Assembly (NCBI GenBank): GCA_015520065.1
Contig: WAQV01000094.1
Coordinates: forward strand, 1-7,072
Length of the DNA stretch: 7,072 bases
Source of the DNA: Candidatus Pacearchaeota archaeon
GTDB taxonomy: Archaea; Nanobdellota; Nanobdellia; Pacearchaeales; GW2011-AR1
Reading direction: 5' to 3'
Below are positions 4,954-7,072 of this stretch, piece after piece; positions within the stretch are counted from its first letter, which is position 1, and every line of letters starts with the position of its first letter. The position numbers and the translations under genes are program-made. The notes beneath the pieces were generated by a model. It worked only from the letters and a program-made list of their open reading frames with translations. It was not told the DNA's origin and did no database searches.

Positions 4954-5550
4954 ATGATAAAAATAATCGGCTTTGATTTAGGAGGAGTCTATTTGAGTGA
5001 TTGCTGGTCTAAATCAGTTAGGGAAAATATATCTAAGAAGTTTAAAATTCCTTTAGATATTCTTGAGGCTAGAAATAAGAAATTTGAAGATGAAATTAGT
5101 GAAGGAAATATTAATGAAGATGAATTTTTATGCAATCTATTCGATGGTTTTGATATAGATATAAAGGAAGTAAAAGCATATATAAGAGAACTTAATAAGA
5201 TAGTTTTCCCTCAGATGTTTCAGTTAATGAAAAAATTAAAAGAAAACTATTCTTTGGTTTTAATGAATAATGAAGGAAAAGAGTGGAATGAGTTTAGAAT
5301 TAAGAAGTTTAATTTAAGTGAAGTATTTAAAAAAACCCTCTCTTCTTGTGTTATTGGTAAAAAGAAGCCTAAGAAGGAATATTTTGAGAGAGTAATAGAG
5401 CGCCTTAATATTTCTCCAGATTCATTATTATTCATTGATAATGAAAAACCAAATATAAAAACAGCTGAACTTTTAGGCATTAAAACTATTCTTTTTAAAA
5501 ATCCTAATCAGTTAAAGAAAGAGTTATTAAGATTAAATATAATCTTTTAA
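4954..5550 (+). CDS. HAD-superfamily hydrolase-like protein (YihX-like) with altered motifs, 198 aa
   Basis: The fold is HAD: motif I FDLGGV at 7-12 with nucleophile Asp8, an all-helical cap at about 15-85, motif II region LVLMNN at 101-106, motif III GKKKP at 135-139 with Lys138, and motif IV FIDNEKPN at 160-167 with Asp162. The layout, including DLGGV instead of DxD, matches the subfamily of YihX-type sugar-phosphate phosphatases, in which the second Asp of motif I is also replaced. Here motif II also lacks its Ser/Thr (Met104 or Asn105 in its place), so catalysis could be weakened or altered. The substrate cannot be inferred. Leucine is mostly TTA, unlike the CTT-rich neighbours, and the gene looks AT-richer, hinting at a different history. 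It diverges from htpX and is followed 10 bp later by the NFACT-R gene, which has a TATA-like element inside this gene's 3' end. Confidence 0.88.
   Translation: MIKIIGFDLGGVYLSDCWSKSVRENISKKFKIPLDILEARNKKFEDEISEGNINEDEFLCNLFDGFDIDIKEVKAYIRELNKIVFPQMFQLMKKLKENYSLVLMNNEGKEWNEFRIKKFNLSEVFKKTLSSCVIGKKKPKKEYFERVIERLNISPDSLLFIDNEKPNIKTAELLGIKTILFKNPNQLKKELLRLNIIF
5533..5542 (+). promoter_or_regulatory. Possible TATA element of the NFACT-R gene
   Basis: TTAAATATAA lies inside the last codons of the HAD-like gene, centred about 24 bp before the ATG at 5561. If used, NFACT-R is transcribed independently; otherwise the two genes are co-transcribed across a 10-bp gap. Confidence 0.4.
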
Positions 5551-5560
5551 CATTCCTAAA

Positions 5561-5950
5561 ATGAGCCAAGAGAAAAACAAAAAAACAAAATTCAGAAAAC
5601 TCGTTACAAAAAGAGGCACTTTAATTCTTGCTGGAAGAGATGCAGAAAGCAATGAGATGCTTATTAAACAGGTTGGCAAGAATGAGGAAGTGTTTCATAC
5701 AGAGGCTGCTGGAAGCCCTTTTGTAAATATCAAAGGAGTTCCAAAAAAAGGTGACATTAAAGATGCAGCTATTTTCTGCGCAAAATACAGCAGAGACTGG
5801 AAAAAAAACCATAGCGATGTTGTTGTTCATAGATTCAAAGGAAAAGACATCTTTAAAACAAAAGATATGAAACTCGGAACTTTTGGAGTGAAAAAATTCA
5901 AAAGAATAAAACTCAAAAAAGAAGAAATTGAGTCTTGGAAATGTTTATAA
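5561..5950 (+). CDS. Stand-alone NFACT-R (DUF814) RNA-binding domain protein, 129 aa
   Basis: The whole protein is one NFACT-R domain, known from the C-terminal part of Rqc2/NEMF/RqcH/FbpA-type proteins that bind tRNA and stalled 60S/50S ribosomes. Signature blocks in order are GRDAESNE at 25-32, FHTEAAGSPFV at 45-55, the AKYSRDWKK helix at 74-82, and IFKTKDMKLGTFGV at 97-110, equivalent to the KPKG..G.F segment of the family. The N-terminal NFACT-N domain and coiled coils of full-length Rqc2 proteins are absent, which is normal for the stand-alone archaeal versions. Lysine clusters at both ends fit nucleic-acid binding. It probably acts in the cytoplasm on tRNA or the ribosome, but the precise job of stand-alone forms is not something I can state. 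It follows the HAD-like gene by 10 bp and precedes prs by 22 bp. Confidence 0.9.
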   Translation: MSQEKNKKTKFRKLVTKRGTLILAGRDAESNEMLIKQVGKNEEVFHTEAAGSPFVNIKGVPKKGDIKDAAIFCAKYSRDWKKNHSDVVVHRFKGKDIFKTKDMKLGTFGVKKFKRIKLKKEEIESWKCL

Positions 5951-5952
5951 AC
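5943..5952 (+). promoter_or_regulatory. TATA box of prs, overlapping the NFACT-R stop codon
   Basis: GTTTATAAAC, a perfect palindrome, is centred about 25 bp before the prs ATG at 5973. The NFACT-R stop codon (5948-5950) is inside it. The AGAGAG directly against the prs ATG is too close to act as a Shine-Dalgarno site, which supports leaderless initiation. Confidence 0.6.
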
Positions 5953-5954
5953 AA

Positions 5955-5966
5955 TTTTGATTTTTT
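5955..5966 (+). terminator. Possible oligo-T terminator of the NFACT-R transcript
   Basis: TTTTGATTTTTT begins 5 bp after the NFACT-R stop. It is consistent with archaeal oligo-T termination and sits between the prs TATA box and the prs start codon, so it would not lie in the prs message if prs is leaderless. Confidence 0.4.
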
Positions 5967-5972
5967 AGAGAG

Positions 5973-6860
5973 ATGAAAAAGGTTCTCATAGGGTGTTCTG
6001 GGGCATTGCATATAGCAAAAAAAATTGCAAACTATGCTAACTGCCAATACTCTGCATTGCAGATAAAAAAATTCCCTGACAGCGAGATAGATATGAGGTT
6101 TATGAAAGATGTAAAAGGTAGAGAGGTTATTCTTGTGCAGTCTTTTTATGGAAATGTAAATGAAAAAATTGTTGAGACTCTTTTTGCAGGCTACACTGCA
6201 AAAGATTTAGGGGCAGAAAAAGTTACATTAATTGCTCTCTACTTTCCATACTTAAGAAAAGATAAACAGTTCAAAAAAGGAGAGTGCGTAAGTGCAAAGG
6301 TTATGGGAAGGCTTTTTAGTGTATTTGACAGAGTTTATGCTGTTGAGCCTCACCTTCATAGAGTTGGAAATTTGAGCGCATTTATTAAAAGAGGTAAGAA
6401 AATATCAGTAACACGAGAAATTGCAGATTTTATAAGAAAACTGAAAATAAAAGATATTGTGTTTTTTGGTCCGGATTCTGAAAGCAAGCAATGGGTTGAA
6501 AAAGTCTCAAGAGAGTTTAATGAAAAATGTCATGTTCTTGAGAAAAAAAGGCACTCTTCAAGAAAAGTCAGTGTAAAGCTTGAGAGAAAACTGGATTTAA
6601 AAGGCAAAACAGTCTTTGTTATAGACGACATAATCAGCACAGGAGGGACAATGATTGAAACTGTGAGAAAAATTAAGAGATTCAATCCTGCAAGAATATA
6701 CTGCATAGCTGTTCACGGAATATTTGCAGAGAATGCTCTTGAAAAACTAAAAAAGCTGTCTGTCAGAGTTATTACAGCAAATACCATTCCTTCAAAAGTT
6801 TCAAAAATTGACATATCAAAAACAATTGCAAAGGCTATAAAATGTCAAAACTCCAATTAG
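5973..6860 (+). CDS. prs: Ribose-phosphate pyrophosphokinase (PRPP synthetase)
   Basis: The enzyme transfers pyrophosphate from ATP to ribose 5-phosphate, making PRPP for purine, pyrimidine, histidine and NAD synthesis in the cytoplasm. Key blocks are FPDSEI at 34-39, the ATP flexible loop RKDKQFKKGE at 95-104, EPHLHR at 125-130, GPDSESKQW at 166-174, the KKR motif at 191-193, and the PRPP-binding loop VIDDIISTGGTM at 216-227. The 295-residue length and the DPHLHR-type and GPD.ES..W motifs fit the short archaeal-type enzymes rather than the longer bacterial class. One oddity is Glu125, where the family has Asp in the DxH motif. It has its own promoter overlapping the end of NFACT-R, and its last 19 bp overlap the start of a CRM-domain gene in another frame, implying co-transcription with that gene. 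Confidence 0.96.
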   Translation: MKKVLIGCSGALHIAKKIANYANCQYSALQIKKFPDSEIDMRFMKDVKGREVILVQSFYGNVNEKIVETLFAGYTAKDLGAEKVTLIALYFPYLRKDKQFKKGECVSAKVMGRLFSVFDRVYAVEPHLHRVGNLSAFIKRGKKISVTREIADFIRKLKIKDIVFFGPDSESKQWVEKVSREFNEKCHVLEKKRHSSRKVSVKLERKLDLKGKTVFVIDDIISTGGTMIETVRKIKRFNPARIYCIAVHGIFAENALEKLKKLSVRVITANTIPSKVSKIDISKTIAKAIKCQNSN

Positions 6861-7072
6861 GAAAAAACAAAGTAACTGACAGCTTTATTTCTGCAGTTAA
6901 AAGCCATTTTAAGAGACATAAAACAGTCAGGATTTCTGTATTGAAAAACGCTTTTAATCTTGATGAAAAGAAAAAAGAAACAGTAAAACGTTATTCTGAG
7001 GAGATTTTAAAAAAACTCGGAAACAACTTTTCTGCAAAGATAATAGGATTTACAATAATTCTTAAAAAAAGA
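6842..7072 (+). CDS. CRM/YhbY-type RNA-binding protein, 3' end cut by window edge
   Basis: From the ATG at 6842 the frame is open to the window edge (77 codons, no stop seen). The visible part matches nearly a whole CRM domain, the IF3-C-like RNA-binding fold of bacterial YhbY: LGKNKVTDSFI at 6-16, a basic helix (18-28), the strand VRISVL (29-34), a second helix (about 41-60), and the terminal strand AKIIGFTIILKK (65-76). YhbY-type proteins bind pre-50S ribosomal particles, so a ribosome-assembly role is likely. The family's GxxG loop has Lys10 in place of the second Gly. The gene overlaps prs by 19 bp and has no TATA box at the right distance. A weak AAAGG lies 7 nt before the ATG, so translation from the prs message is the likely mode. 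The window probably misses only a few residues unless a further domain follows. Confidence 0.85.
   Translation, partial: MSKLQLGKNKVTDSFISAVKSHFKRHKTVRISVLKNAFNLDEKKKETVKRYSEEILKKLGNNFSAKIIGFTIILKKR

Noticed and set aside
5247..5480. Minus-strand open frame inside the HAD-like gene
   Set aside because: It is antisense to HAD motifs II-IV and has no support of its own.
5621..5830. Minus-strand open frame inside the NFACT-R gene
   Set aside because: It is antisense to the conserved NFACT-R blocks.
1..7072. CRISPR array, tRNA, rRNA, insertion sequence or attachment site
   Set aside because: No spaced direct repeats, no tRNA cloverleaf or TTCGA-type loop in the gaps, no transposase, and no intergenic stretch over about 120 bp.

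Overview
This is an AT-rich, gene-dense stretch of an archaeal genome. A TATA-binding protein gene identifies the domain. Almost every gene has a TATA element about 24-32 bp before its ATG and no Shine-Dalgarno sequence, which is leaderless or near-leaderless archaeal transcription. The small gene sizes, stand-alone NFACT-R and CRM/YhbY-type proteins, the short archaeal-type PRPP synthetase and several orphan membrane proteins fit a DPANN-like lineage (Woesearchaeota or Pacearchaeota style). That placement is an inference from gene style, not from a phylogenetic marker.

Layout. A circularly permuted ribosome-assembly-type GTPase runs leftward off the left edge (1-834, C-terminus missing). Divergent from it are an unrecognised 202-aa soluble protein (956-1564) and a predicted six-helix membrane protein (1627-2220), followed by tbp (2296-2856). 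Convergent with tbp, with stop codons overlapping by 4 bp, is a 287-aa membrane protein with a four-cysteine external domain (2853-3716, minus). Only 33 bp away and divergent is a 71-aa PGPGW-like membrane protein (3750-3965), which converges on the membrane zinc protease htpX (3970-4851, minus). Divergent from htpX, a rightward series follows: a HAD-like protein (4954-5550), a stand-alone NFACT-R protein (5561-5950), PRPP synthetase prs (5973-6860), and a CRM/YhbY RNA-binding protein that overlaps prs by 19 bp and leaves the right edge (6842-7072).

How the genes fit together. The information-processing genes (GTPase, TBP, NFACT-R, CRM domain) concern ribosome or RNA work and transcription initiation. 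The centre (287-aa protein, PGPGW-like protein, HtpX) is a membrane block in which HtpX suggests membrane-protein quality control. prs supplies PRPP for nucleotide synthesis. I see no CRISPR array, transposon, tRNA, rRNA or defence system, and no gap longer than about 120 bp. The most interesting parts are the promoter geometry (interlocked divergent promoters, a palindromic tbp promoter, a stop codon inside a TATA box), the orphan proteins, and the HAD-like protein with altered catalytic motifs.
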